Part shown: positions 15,044 through 25,913 of the stretch, piece after piece
Layout: each line of letters starts with the position of its first letter
How positions within the stretch are numbered: the first letter of the stretch is position 1
From: DASQBT01 sp049578545
GTDB taxonomy: Bacteria > Pseudomonadota > Gammaproteobacteria > Burkholderiales > Thiobacillaceae
Direction of reading: 5' to 3'
Assembly (NCBI GenBank): GCA_049578545.1
Contig: JBAUMF010000107.1
Span: 1 to 32,744, forward strand
Length of the DNA stretch: 32,744 bases
The notes under the pieces: generated by a model
What the model saw: the letters and a program-made list of their open reading frames with translations, nothing else
Database searches by the model: none
Told to the model about the DNA's origin: nothing
Translations under genes and position numbers: made by a program

Positions 15044-16242
15044 CCCAGCACCTCACTGAAGGGAATAAACCTGACCCATTCACCACGAACGACCGTCTGG
15101 CCAACGGCGATATCGACGAAGCCGTTGCCCCAGGTAACTGAAGTCAACACGCCAGACCCCTGATTGGGGTAAAGACGGACTTCAGCCCCGCCCTCACCAT
15201 CCGGCACCATTAAGCCACGCAGAAATTCGCGTCGGGTCCCCGGCTTGCTCCAGTCAAAGGCCGCCCTGATCGGAAAAGCGCGGTACAGCACCTGTGTGAC
15301 CCCCATGCGCTTGAGCAGGAAAGGCCGCGCAAACAGACAGAACGTGGCAAAAACGGAAACCGGGTTACCGGGCAGGCCGATAAAATCAGCGTCGCCTACC
15401 CTGCCATACACCACGGGTTTACCGGGCTTCATCGCCACCTTCCACATTTCCAGCCGCCCAAGCGCGTCCAGAGCGGCCTTGACATGGTCTTCCTCGCCAA
15501 CAGACACGCCACCGCTGGTAATGACCACATCGGCCCAATCGGCTGCCTGCTGCATGGTTCTAATCGTAGCGTCGAGCGTATCCGGCACCCTGCCAAAATC
15601 ACGTAGATCTGTGTCGAGCCCTTGTAACAAACCGGTCAGGGTATACCGGTTTGAATTAAATATCTGGCCGGGCTTGATCGGGTCCCCCGGTTCAGCCAGT
15701 TCATTGCCAGTGGAAAAGATTGCCACTTTCAAGCGCCTGACCAACATCAATGTTTCCATTCCGGCAGAAGCGGCCAGACCCAACTCTGCAGCATTGATCC
15801 GTTTTCCGGGGGGCAGCACTTCAGTGCCGGCCATGATGTCCTCGCCGGCCCTGCGTATGTTCTGGCCTGATCGTGGCGATGACGGAAAGCGAACTTCCCC
15901 GCCTTCAACAATGGCATTTTCCTGCATGACGACGCTATCGGCACCCGGAGGAATCGGCGCGCCGGTAAATATTCGCGCTGCCGTGCCCGGTTGCAGAACC
16001 TCGCCCATCTGTCCGGCCGCAATGCGCTGACTCACCCACATGGGCACACCGGTTTCAACCTCACGGGCCCGAACCGCATAACCATCCATGGAACTGTTGT
16101 CCAGCGGGGGGACCGTTACCCTTGAAATCACGCCTTTGCCCAGCACCCTGCCAAGGGCAGCATCCAACGGAACAACTTCAATTTCGTCCAGTGGTCGAGC
16201 GCGCTTGAGCAACTCCAATAATAATTGTTCTGCGCTAAGCAA
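15040..16242 (-). CDS. moeA: Molybdopterin molybdenumtransferase
   Basis: About 400 residues. The preferred start is the TTG at 16242, because GGAG sits six bases upstream; a TTG at 16260 is possible and no ATG fits. MoeA motifs: PPLDNSSMDGYAVRA, RIFTGAPIPPGAD, FSTGNELAEPGD, ITSGGVSVGEEDHVK and GLPGNPVSVFATF. It inserts molybdate into adenylylated molybdopterin. It heads the moeA-moaD-moaE unit and is divergent from the CO dehydrogenase operon, with a ModE-box-like site in the shared upstream region. Confidence 0.94.
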   Translation of the reverse strand: MLSAEQLLLELLKRARPLDEIEVVPLDAALGRVLGKGVISRVTVPPLDNSSMDGYAVRAREVETGVPMWVSQRIAAGQMGEVLQPGTAARIFTGAPIPPGADSVVMQENAIVEGGEVRFPSSPRSGQNIRRAGEDIMAGTEVLPPGKRINAAELGLAASAGMETLMLVRRLKVAIFSTGNELAEPGDPIKPGQIFNSNRYTLTGLLQGLDTDLRDFGRVPDTLDATIRTMQQAADWADVVITSGGVSVGEEDHVKAALDALGRLEMWKVAMKPGKPVVYGRVGDADFIGLPGNPVSVFATFCLFARPFLLKRMGVTQVLYRAFPIRAAFDWSKPGTRREFLRGLMVPDGEGGAEVRLYPNQGSGVLTSVTWGNGFVDIAVGQTVVRGEWVRFIPFSEVLG

Positions 16243-16380
16243 TGCTCTCTCCGTTCTCAACTATCCCATCCACCCAAATCTGGCCACGCCGCGAGAAAGG
16301 GTCTTCTAAGAATAAGACACCCGTGCAACACACGTGTTCTTGCGCTCATTTGGAACTCGCACAGGCTTTAGTGGTTTGCT

Positions 16381-16404
16381 GGTTATATTTTTGCATATAC
16401 AACG
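16381..16404. promoter_or_regulatory. ModE-box-like operator between moeA and the cox cluster
   Basis: GGTTATAT-N8-ATACAACG, an 8-8-8 imperfect inverted repeat. The remembered E. coli modA operator has the same layout (CGTTATAT-N8-ACATAACG). A closely matching site lies upstream of moaA at 26458, and the similarity continues into AGGT after both. The site is 139 bases upstream of moeA and 26 bases before the ATG at 16430. It also contains GG-N10-GC (16381-16394), reminiscent of a sigma-54 promoter. Binding by the local ModE-type protein is inferred. Confidence 0.7.
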
Positions 16405-16429
16405 AGGTTTTGCTGCGCAAAGGATAACC

Positions 16430-16678
16430 ATGAAGAATAGTCTACTATTTTACTTGGGTATTTTGTCTACACTTAATATGCATGGCAAATCGATTCGAGC
16501 ATTTTGCACTTTGGACAAACACACCCAACTCCCAGATTCACCCATGCTGGACGAGCTAGAAAGCGGCCCGTGGCCGACTTTTGTGGCTGGGATCAAACGG
16601 TTGGCGGAAACCAAGCCCATCACGGCCGATCTGCCGGGCCGGCTGAAAGCACAACGCAGGCAAGAGACTGTGGCGTGA
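16430..16678 (+). pseudogene. 82-codon frame with a DsrA N-terminal fragment (probable remnant)
   Basis: The frame starts at ATG 16430 (AAAGGA six bases upstream) and ends at TGA 16676-16678. Residues 1-20 are a hydrophobic stretch (NSLLFYLGILSTL) unlike DsrA. From about residue 29, DKHTQLPDSPMLDELES then GPWPTFVAGIKRLAE resembles the start of dissimilatory sulfite reductase alpha subunit of sulfur oxidisers (from memory: DKHATPMLDQLE, GPWPSFISGIKRL). It then degrades (ADLPGRLKAQRRQ in place of ADLLGQLE) and stops, lacking every sirohaem and Fe-S cluster motif. It fills the leader between the ModE-like site and coxM. It is most simply a fragment of dsrA left by rearrangement; a translated leader peptide cannot be excluded. 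Confidence 0.65.
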
Positions 16679-16796
16679 GAAGACGAATGGAAATGCTACA
16701 TGGACGTGTCCTCACAGCATCGTCCCACGAGCAGACGACTTTGCAAGAGAACGATCAAAGAACCACCTGGAGATAACGGAAACCAAGGAGAGAACC

Positions 16797-17660
16797 ATGA
16801 TCCCATCATCGTTTGAATATCACGTACCCAGCTCGGTTTCCGAAGCCGTCGGACTACTTGCCCAATTCGGCGGCAACGCCAAGGTGCTGGCAGGCGGACA
16901 CAGTCTCCTGCCCATGATGAAACTCCGTTTTGCCGGGCCCGAACATCTCGTCGACCTGAACCGCATCGATTCAATGCGCGGCATAAGGGAAGAGAATGGG
17001 ATAATCAAGATTGGCGCGATGGCGCTGGAACACGACCTGATCAATTCCCCGTTGCTCAGAGACAAAGTTCCGCTCCTACCCGAAGCAGCCCGCCAGATCG
17101 CCGATCCGCAGGTTCGCAACCGCGGCACCATCGGTGGCGATATCGCGCATGGCGACCCTGCCAACGATCATCCTGCCATTGCCATCGCGCTTGACGCCAC
17201 CTTCGTTCTCGAAGGTCCAAAGGGCCGTCGCACTGTCAAGGCAGAGAAATTTTTCCATGGCTTTTACATGACCGAGCTGGCCGAAGATGAATTATTGGTC
17301 GAGATCCAGGTTGCCGCCTTTCCCTCCGGTACCGGCTGGGCATACGAGAAGCTCAAGCGCAAAACCGGCGACTGGGCGACGGCAGCGGCAGCCGTGCTCA
17401 TGCGCCAGGAGGCCGGTGAAGTGAGCGCAGTGCGGATTGCGCTGACCAATGTGGCGCCCACTGCCTTGCGTGCCGAGGCTGCGGAACAGGCATTGCTGGG
17501 CAAGGCCCTGTCCGAATCGACCATTCAGGACGCGATGGAAAAGGCCAAGGCAATTTGCGAGCCGGCAGAAGATTTGCGGGGCGATGTTGAATACAAGACC
17601 GCCATGACCGGCGAAATGCTGAGACGCGCACTGATGCGGGCAGCAGAGCGTTGCCGCTGA
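16797..17660 (+). CDS. coxM: Aerobic CO dehydrogenase medium (FAD) subunit
   Basis: 287 residues, the usual size. FAD-binding motifs are clear: AGGHS at 32-36 and TIGGD at 111-115. The start has a strong AAGGAGAGAACC before the ATG. CoxM takes electrons from the [2Fe-2S] clusters of CoxS and passes them to the quinone pool. Gene order M-S-L matches known carboxydotroph clusters. First gene of a nine-gene plus-strand run ending at 25872. Confidence 0.95.
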   Translation: MIPSSFEYHVPSSVSEAVGLLAQFGGNAKVLAGGHSLLPMMKLRFAGPEHLVDLNRIDSMRGIREENGIIKIGAMALEHDLINSPLLRDKVPLLPEAARQIADPQVRNRGTIGGDIAHGDPANDHPAIAIALDATFVLEGPKGRRTVKAEKFFHGFYMTELAEDELLVEIQVAAFPSGTGWAYEKLKRKTGDWATAAAAVLMRQEAGEVSAVRIALTNVAPTALRAEAAEQALLGKALSESTIQDAMEKAKAICEPAEDLRGDVEYKTAMTGEMLRRALMRAAERCR

Positions 17661-17703
17661 GTCGCATTTATTCAGCAAGACAAAGACCAATGAGGAGACA
17701 CAG

Positions 17704-18201
17704 ATGTCAAAGCAAATGATTCGGGTGAAGGTCAACGGCCAGCTGGTGGAAAAAGCAGTCGACCCGCGCATGCTTCTGGTGCACTTCCTGCGTGAAGAGC
17801 TCAACCTGACCGGTACCCACATCGGCTGCGAAACCAGTCATTGTGGTGCCTGCACGGTTGATCTGGATGGCCGCTCGGTAAAAAGCTGCACCGTCCTCGC
17901 CGTGCAGTGCAACGAAAGCGAAGTGCTCAGCGTGGAAGGCCTGGCGCAGAAAGGCGTACTGCACGCCGTGCAGGAAGCCTTTTACCTGGAGCATGGCCTG
18001 CAATGTGGCTTCTGCACCCCCGGCATGCTAATGCGTGCCTACCGTTTCCTGCAGGAGAACCCCGATCCCACCGAGGAGCAGGTGCGCGAGGGCATGTCGG
18101 GCAACCTCTGCCGCTGCACCGGCTACCAGAACATCATCAAGGCCGTGCTCCACGCAGCAGCCACGCTGCGTGAACATGAAAAACAGCCCGTCGCTGCCTA
18201 A
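17704..18201 (+). CDS. coxS: Aerobic CO dehydrogenase small (2Fe-2S) subunit
   Basis: 165 residues. The plant-ferredoxin-type cluster is bound by Cys42, Cys47, Cys50 and Cys62 (GCETSHCGACTV and KSC), the second cluster by Cys101, Cys104, Cys136 and Cys138 (CGFCTPGM and CRCTGYQNI). It carries electrons from the Mo-Cu site of CoxL to FAD in CoxM. A GGAG-containing site precedes the ATG, and the gene lies 43 bases after coxM. Confidence 0.95.
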   Translation: MSKQMIRVKVNGQLVEKAVDPRMLLVHFLREELNLTGTHIGCETSHCGACTVDLDGRSVKSCTVLAVQCNESEVLSVEGLAQKGVLHAVQEAFYLEHGLQCGFCTPGMLMRAYRFLQENPDPTEEQVREGMSGNLCRCTGYQNIIKAVLHAAATLREHEKQPVAA

Positions 18202-18234
18202 GTCGTCAGCCGAAGAAGCAAGGAGAAACAAAGG

Positions 18235-20634
<2,400 letters not shown>

Positions 20635-20653
20635 GAAAACATCAGAGGACATC

Positions 20654-21220
20654 ATGGAAGTCACACTGGACAAACGCTATCCCCTGGACGTCAACATCGA
20701 CAAGGCGTGGGCTGTCTTGCGCGACCTGCGCTCACTCGCCAGCTGCATGCCCGGAGCAGCCATCACCGAAGAAATCGATCCCCAGCACTACAAGGGTACG
20801 GTCAAGGTCAAGGTGGGCCCGGCCACCGCCATGTTCAACGGCGATGTCGAGGTGCTCGGCATCGACGAAGCGGCGCATCAGATCAGGCTGCTCGGCAAGG
20901 GTGCCGACAAAGGCGGCTCCACCGCAGCCATGGACCTGACCACCACCATCGAGGCGGCCGGTCCTGGAGAAAGTGTTCTAGTGGGCAAAGCCCAGGTCAC
21001 CGTGAATGGGAAGTTTGCCCAGTTCGGCGGACGCATGATGTCCCAGGTGTCGGACCAGGTCCTCGACCAGTTTGCCGACAACTTCAAAGCGAACGCCGCC
21101 GCCAAGCCCGGCGCTGCACCCGAACCGGCCAAGGAGCTCAATGCCCTGCTGATTGTGTGGAACATGATCAAGGCCTGGATTGCCCGGATCTACTATGATC
21201 TTTTCGGTGGGCGTACCTGA
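20654..21220 (+). CDS. coxG: CoxG, SRPBCC-fold CO dehydrogenase membrane-recruitment protein
   Basis: 188 residues. The N-terminal 150 residues follow the CoxG/SRPBCC pattern (PLDVNIDKAWAVLRDL, CMPGAAI, YKGTVKVKVGPATAMFNGD). After an Ala/Pro linker, a hydrophobic tail, LLIVWNMIKAWIARIYYDLF, is suited to membrane attachment. CoxG is reported to help anchor CO dehydrogenase at, or shuttle quinone to, the cytoplasmic membrane. Here it follows coxL directly, whereas in Oligotropha it lies after coxF. Confidence 0.92.
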   Translation: MEVTLDKRYPLDVNIDKAWAVLRDLRSLASCMPGAAITEEIDPQHYKGTVKVKVGPATAMFNGDVEVLGIDEAAHQIRLLGKGADKGGSTAAMDLTTTIEAAGPGESVLVGKAQVTVNGKFAQFGGRMMSQVSDQVLDQFADNFKANAAAKPGAAPEPAKELNALLIVWNMIKAWIARIYYDLFGGRT

Positions 21221-21228
21221 GATGCACC

Positions 21229-22113
21229 ATGGACGAACGGACCCTGGATCAGGGGTTACGCGCAGCGCGATACATCGCTGAACCGGGACTCACGACTACC
21301 CTCTGGCTGGCGCTGGAAATCAAGCGCCCCATACTGCTGGAAGGTGATGCAGGCGTGGGCAAGACAGCCGTCGCTGGCGCTCTCTCGGAAGCGCTTGATC
21401 GAAGACTCATCCGGCTCCAGTGTTACGAAGGCCTCGACCTGCAGCAGGCCGTGTACGAATGGAACTACGGACGCCAGTTGCTGGCTATCCGCCTGCACGA
21501 GCATGATGCCGCCCGACTTGCCGAGGAGGATTTGTTCGCCCGCAGCTATTTATTGGAACGGCCCCTGCTGGCGGCCATCGTCAGCGAGACTCCCAGCGTG
21601 CTTTTGATCGATGAGATTGACCGCGCTGATGAAGCGTTCGAAGCCTACCTGCTGGAGGCCCTGGCCGATTACCAGATCACCATCCCCGAACTGGGCACGC
21701 TCAAGGCAACAACTCCGCCCGTGGTGGTGCTGACCAGCAACGGCACTCGTGATCTGTCGGATGCCTTGCGCCGACGCTGCCTCTATTACTTCCTGGACTA
21801 TCCCGGCCTGGCGCGGGAAATCGAAATCGTGCAGGCTACCCTGCCCGAGGCCGAAGAACGCCTGATCGAGGAGGCAGTGGCCTTCGTTCAGCGTCTCAGA
21901 CGGGAAGACCTGCAAAAGACACCGGGTATCGCCGAAACCCTGGACTGGGTCCGGGCTCTAAACCGTCTCAATCTCAAGGCCTTGCCTGAAGATCCTCAAT
22001 CCATCCTCAGCACCCTATCCTGCCTGCTCAAGACCCGGGAAGACCGGGCCCAGATAACCGAGCAGCATGCGCTGCGGCTGGCGGAAGGCAGGAAGGTTTC
22101 CCAACATGGATGA
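21229..22113 (+). CDS. coxD: MoxR-type AAA+ ATPase for CO dehydrogenase maturation
   Basis: 294 residues with Walker A GDAGVGKT at 39-46, Walker B LLIDEID at 125-131, sensor-like VVLTSNGTRDLSDALRRRC and a C-terminal helical lid. CoxD is the ATPase needed to build the [CuSMoO2] site, working with the VWA protein CoxE. It ends 8 bases past the coxE start, so the two are coupled. Confidence 0.93.
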   Translation: MDERTLDQGLRAARYIAEPGLTTTLWLALEIKRPILLEGDAGVGKTAVAGALSEALDRRLIRLQCYEGLDLQQAVYEWNYGRQLLAIRLHEHDAARLAEEDLFARSYLLERPLLAAIVSETPSVLLIDEIDRADEAFEAYLLEALADYQITIPELGTLKATTPPVVVLTSNGTRDLSDALRRRCLYYFLDYPGLAREIEIVQATLPEAEERLIEEAVAFVQRLRREDLQKTPGIAETLDWVRALNRLNLKALPEDPQSILSTLSCLLKTREDRAQITEQHALRLAEGRKVSQHG

Positions 22114-23269
22114 GCTAACCACCATGATGCCGCAACCCTTGCAGGCCATCGCAGGATTCGCCGCTTATCTGCGTGAACATGGCTATCGGGTCGGCATACC
22201 CGAGCAGCAGGCCATGCTGCAGGCAGCCCTCAGTCTGGGAATTGGACAACACGGACGAGTGGAAACCTGCTGGCGCAGCCTGGTATGTGGCAATGCTGAC
22301 GAATGGCGGCGCTATCGTGAACTGTTCGCGCAATACTGGTTTCCCGCCAAGGCCAAAGGCAGCGTGCGTGCCAGCAGCATGACCCGGCCAAGGCGCGACC
22401 TGCGGCAGCTGGTGATCGATCTGCATAGTGCCCTCGACAGCAGCACTACCCTGGCTCGTGTCATGCCGGGTGATGGGGTCCGTGACCAGGCAGAGACGGA
22501 AGCTCGCGACACGGATCATGCCCAGGGCGGTGCCAGCCGTTCCGAGGCGGCTGAGCAGCGAGACTTTCAGCAATGGCAAACAGATGAACTGAGCCAGTTG
22601 GAACGCATTGTCGAGGACATCGCGCGCCGCATGCGGGCGCGGCTGACACGCCGCCGCCACCTGGATGACCGTGGCAAGTCGCTTGATCTGCGCAAGACGC
22701 TGCGGCGCTCGCTGCGAACCGGGGGCATCCCCTTCGAGCCGGCCTGGCTCAAGCGCCGGCGTGAAAGTCCGCGGCTTTTCATCCTGGTGGACGTAAGCCG
22801 TTCCATGGAACTCTATGCCCGCCTTTTCCTGCACATTGCCCGAGCCTTCGCCGCTGTGTTGCGCGCCCGGGTGTTCGTGTTTCACACCCACCTGTCCGAA
22901 GTCACTCCCCTGCTGCGACATCCATCGCGCGGCGCGCAGGAAAGAATCGCCGCAGTGACGGCGGGCTTTGGCGGCGGTACGCGCATCGCGGCCAGCCTGG
23001 ACGATTTTGCCTCCGTGCATGCCAAAGGCGTGTTGTCGAGAGCAACGCGGGTGATGGTTATGAGCGATGGCTTCGACAGCGACGGCGAAAATGAGCTGCT
23101 TCGATCTCTCGCCGCAATCCGTGCGCGGGGCGCGCGCATCTACTGGCTGCATCCGAGCCGTGATCTGCCGCAGGCTTCGGCCCTGGCACCCTGCTTCGGG
23201 ATCATTTCGGCGTTCGCGCCGGTCTATAACGTAGAAAGCCTGTCGAATCTGGACATCCTGATCAAATAG
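22106..23269 (+). CDS. coxE: CoxE-type VWA-domain protein
   Basis: 387 residues from the ATG at 22106, overlapping coxD by 8 bases; a start at 22124 is possible. The N-terminal half is a helical region rich in Arg (ARRMRARLTRRRHLD), the C-terminal half a von Willebrand A domain with the MIDAS motif DVSRS at 229-233 and GFGGGTRIAASL as a further metal-contact loop. CoxE acts with CoxD to insert copper into the CO dehydrogenase active site. Confidence 0.92.
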   Translation: MDELTTMMPQPLQAIAGFAAYLREHGYRVGIPEQQAMLQAALSLGIGQHGRVETCWRSLVCGNADEWRRYRELFAQYWFPAKAKGSVRASSMTRPRRDLRQLVIDLHSALDSSTTLARVMPGDGVRDQAETEARDTDHAQGGASRSEAAEQRDFQQWQTDELSQLERIVEDIARRMRARLTRRRHLDDRGKSLDLRKTLRRSLRTGGIPFEPAWLKRRRESPRLFILVDVSRSMELYARLFLHIARAFAAVLRARVFVFHTHLSEVTPLLRHPSRGAQERIAAVTAGFGGGTRIAASLDDFASVHAKGVLSRATRVMVMSDGFDSDGENELLRSLAAIRARGARIYWLHPSRDLPQASALAPCFGIISAFAPVYNVESLSNLDILIK

Positions 23270-23281
23270 CGAGGAGACACG

Positions 23282-24151
23282 ATGAACAGCCTGCTTGAAA
23301 CCGCCGCCCGCCTGGAGAGTGAAAACGCACCGTTTGCACTGGTCACGGTATTGCGCACGGCCTCGCCCACTTCTGCCCATGCCGGCGACAAGGCCGTGGT
23401 TACTCCGGAAGGAAAATTCTATGGCTGGGTTGGAGGCGGCTGTGCCCAACGTCATATTGTACGAGCCGTGCGTGCTGCCCTTGCCGACGGGAAAGCCCGG
23501 CAGATTCGCGTTGTGCCTGAGGGCGAGGTTGACGAAGGAGCAAGGGAGGTGGAGGAATTTGCGTCCTACTGCCCCTCGCGCGGCACGCTTGAACTCCTGA
23601 TTGACCCGGTCATGGCAAGGCCGCAACTTGTGGTGCTGGGAGACTCGCCGGTCGCAACAAGCCTTTCCGCGCTTGCACCCCAGCTTGGCTTCGACGTCAC
23701 GGTCGCTGCACTGGATGCCGTGCCGGACGATTATCCGGATGCCGCCGCCGTATTCCCGCTATTTGAATCCGATGTTCTGCTCAAACACGTCAAACCGGGG
23801 GCCTATGTAGTGGTCGCCACGCAGGGGAAATTCGACATCGTCGCGCTGAAAACCGCGCTGTTTATCGGCGCCCGGCATGTTTCCTTTGTGGCAAGCGAGC
23901 GGAAAGCCGCAGCATTGAAGGAGGATCTGCGCAAGGAAGGGCTGCCGGAAAAGGACATTGATGCAATTGTCGCTCCAGCCGGTCTGGACATTTCTGCCAG
24001 GACCCCGGCGGAGATTGCACTCTCGGTGCTCGCCTGTCTGGTATCACTGCGTCGCGGACTGGAAGTACAGGCGAGCGAACCATCCGCTCCAGCGCTTGCA
24101 CCTGCGGCACTTGCAGTGGTGGGTAATGGCGCCCTGAGGGCCAGGAGCTGA
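23282..24151 (+). CDS. coxF: CoxF, XdhC/CoxI-family maturation protein
   Basis: 289 residues. The N-terminal XdhC/CoxI domain contains TVLRTASPTSAHAGDKAVV and GGGCAQRHIVRAVRAAL with the conserved Gly-Gly-Cys. The C-terminal NAD-like Rossmann part begins QLVVLGDSPVATSLSALAP and ends with the typical RTPAEIALSVLACLVSLRRG. The family acts in sulfuration or assembly of molybdenum sites, here the Mo-Cu centre. An alanine-rich tail follows residue 260. A second, distinct XdhC-family gene occurs three genes on. Confidence 0.87.
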   Translation: MNSLLETAARLESENAPFALVTVLRTASPTSAHAGDKAVVTPEGKFYGWVGGGCAQRHIVRAVRAALADGKARQIRVVPEGEVDEGAREVEEFASYCPSRGTLELLIDPVMARPQLVVLGDSPVATSLSALAPQLGFDVTVAALDAVPDDYPDAAAVFPLFESDVLLKHVKPGAYVVVATQGKFDIVALKTALFIGARHVSFVASERKAAALKEDLRKEGLPEKDIDAIVAPAGLDISARTPAEIALSVLACLVSLRRGLEVQASEPSAPALAPAALAVVGNGALRARS

Positions 24152-24152
24152 C

Positions 24153-24866
24153 ATGGGCTGTCCACTAAAATCAGGTGGCGGGCTCTACGCCCGGCTTGCC
24201 ATTGGTGCCATCCTGCTGGCTGCCGGCAAGGCGGAACGGCTGGGGGGAAGGCCCAAGCCGCTCCTGCATCTGGGTGGAGTGCCCCTGATCCGCCGTCAGC
24301 TGATTGCCCTGTCGGGAGCGGGAGTGGATGAAGTGGCAGTCGTAACCGGACACCAGGCCGAAGCAGTGGAAGCTGTTGTGCAGGCCTTTCCGCTCACCGT
24401 GGTGCACAACGCTGACTATGACAAGGGACAAATGACCTCGGTCCGTGCCGGGTTGAAGGCCCTCTCTGACAAACTGGATGCCATCATCATCGCCTTGGCT
24501 GATCAACCTCTGCTCGTCGCCGAGGATTTTACTGCTCTCATCGCGGCCTACAAGAAACGCGAAAGCGGCTCCGTTCTGGTGTTACCCTACGTGCGCGGCC
24601 AGCGCGGCAATCCCATCGTCATCGACGCTGCTATCCGCGATGAAATTCTTGCCGGCGACATCAGGTTTGGCTGCCGCCAGTGGATTGCACAGCACCCCGA
24701 ACGGATTGCCCGCATGGAAAGCGACAATCTCCACTACATGGTCGATCTGGACACCCCGGAAGATCTGGAGCGTTTCCACAACCAGTATGGACATGCGCTT
24801 GCCTGGCCAGAGGACTTGGCAGACGATTCAACGGCCGACCGCTATTCTGGAGCCCACCATGCTTAG
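24153..24866 (+). CDS. MocA-type molybdenum cofactor nucleotidyltransferase
   Basis: 237 residues from the ATG at 24153 with AGGAG five bases upstream, one base after coxF ends. A MobA/MocA signature, ILLAAGKAERLGGRPKPLL, binds the nucleotide; the internal LADQPLL and RGQRGNPIVI are characteristic of the MocA/NTP_transf_3 branch. MocA attaches CMP to the molybdenum cofactor, giving the MCD form found in CO dehydrogenase and xanthine oxidase relatives. This is the form required by CoxL, so the assignment fits well. The C-terminal 20 residues are hydrophilic and probably variable. The stop overlaps the next gene by 8 bases. Confidence 0.85.
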   Translation: MGCPLKSGGGLYARLAIGAILLAAGKAERLGGRPKPLLHLGGVPLIRRQLIALSGAGVDEVAVVTGHQAEAVEAVVQAFPLTVVHNADYDKGQMTSVRAGLKALSDKLDAIIIALADQPLLVAEDFTALIAAYKKRESGSVLVLPYVRGQRGNPIVIDAAIRDEILAGDIRFGCRQWIAQHPERIARMESDNLHYMVDLDTPEDLERFHNQYGHALAWPEDLADDSTADRYSGAHHA

Positions 24867-25872
24867 TGTAGACCTGGAAGTATTGCGTACCGCGCAATCC
24901 TGGCTGCAGGCCGGTCATCGCGTAATCATGGGTACGGTGGTGCGAACCTGGGGCTCGGCCCCCCGCCCGCCGGGCTCCCTCATGATCATGCGCGGCGATG
25001 GCCAGCTGGCAGGTTCTGTTTCAGGTGGCTGCGTCGAGGACGACCTGATCGACCGGCTGCGCAGCGGTCAGCTCCCGGTGGAAAAACCCGAAGTGACTAC
25101 CTATGGAGCCACCGCCGAGGAGGCACGGCGTTTTGGACTGCCCTGCGGAGGAAGCATACAGATCGTGCTGGAACCCCTGTCGGAAAAATCTGCGGTGGCC
25201 GAAACGCTGGCGCGAATGGAATCGCATGAGACCGTCGAGCGACGCCTCGATATGGCGACCGGCGCCGTCAGCCTTGGCCCCGCGCAACAAGGCGACTCGC
25301 TGTCTTTCGATGGACAGACTCTGCGCACGGTGCACGGACCCCGGTATCGGCTGCTCATCATCGGCGCAGGCCAGCTTTCACGCTACCTCGCGGCCATGGC
25401 CGTCATGCTCGATTACCAGGTCACGGTGTGCGATCCGCGCGAAGAGTACTACCTGGCCTGGGAGCCGATGGAAGGCGTCCTTCTGTCAGATGACATGCCA
25501 GATGACCTGGCTGAGGTCATGGCGCTGGACGCCAACAGCGCTGCAGTTGCGGTCACCCACGATCCCGCCCTGGACGACATGGCGCTGATAAAGGCGCTCA
25601 AGTCTGCAGCATTCTATGTGGGTGCCCTGGGTTCTCGATCGAACAACAACCGGCGCCGCCAGCGACTGCTTGGATTCGATCTCACGCCCCGCGACATTGC
25701 CCGCCTGCGCGGACCGGTGGGTCTGAATCTGGGTGCGTTGACGCCTGCGGAGATCGCCCTTTCCATCGTGGCGGAAATGACCGCCATGCGGCGCGGAATC
25801 AATCTGGAAGGTTCGCTGACGGACTGGAGTTCATCCACGAATGAGTGTCGGGTGGGCGAAAATCAGGTATGA
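24859..25872 (+). CDS. XdhC/CoxI-family protein
   Basis: 337 residues from the ATG at 24859, which overlaps the MocA-like gene. The N-terminal domain has GTVVRTWGSAPRPPGS and SGSVSGGCVEDDLI-type residues (GSVSGGCVEDDLI), followed by a Rossmann domain with LLIIGAGQLSRYLA and the C-terminal GALGSRSNNNRRR and LTPAEIALSIVAEMTAMRRG. XdhC binds and sulfurates molybdenum cofactor before insertion. It may be the CoxI equivalent, as known cox clusters carry both CoxF and CoxI. The last 20 residues are polar and probably not part of the fold. It ends the plus-strand run and is convergent with mobB. Confidence 0.86.
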   Translation: MLSVDLEVLRTAQSWLQAGHRVIMGTVVRTWGSAPRPPGSLMIMRGDGQLAGSVSGGCVEDDLIDRLRSGQLPVEKPEVTTYGATAEEARRFGLPCGGSIQIVLEPLSEKSAVAETLARMESHETVERRLDMATGAVSLGPAQQGDSLSFDGQTLRTVHGPRYRLLIIGAGQLSRYLAAMAVMLDYQVTVCDPREEYYLAWEPMEGVLLSDDMPDDLAEVMALDANSAAVAVTHDPALDDMALIKALKSAAFYVGALGSRSNNNRRRQRLLGFDLTPRDIARLRGPVGLNLGALTPAEIALSIVAEMTAMRRGINLEGSLTDWSSSTNECRVGENQV

Positions 25873-25913
25873 ACACCAAGATGCCCGTGACGCTGTTAGG
25901 TCGTGGTCTGCGC

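Noticed and set aside
22115..23626. Long minus-strand open frame opposite coxE/coxF (503 codons)
   Set aside because: Mirror of well-supported coxE and coxF with no recognisable domain; long antisense frames are expected in GC-rich genes. The same applies to 18256-19284 and 19627-20673 opposite coxL.
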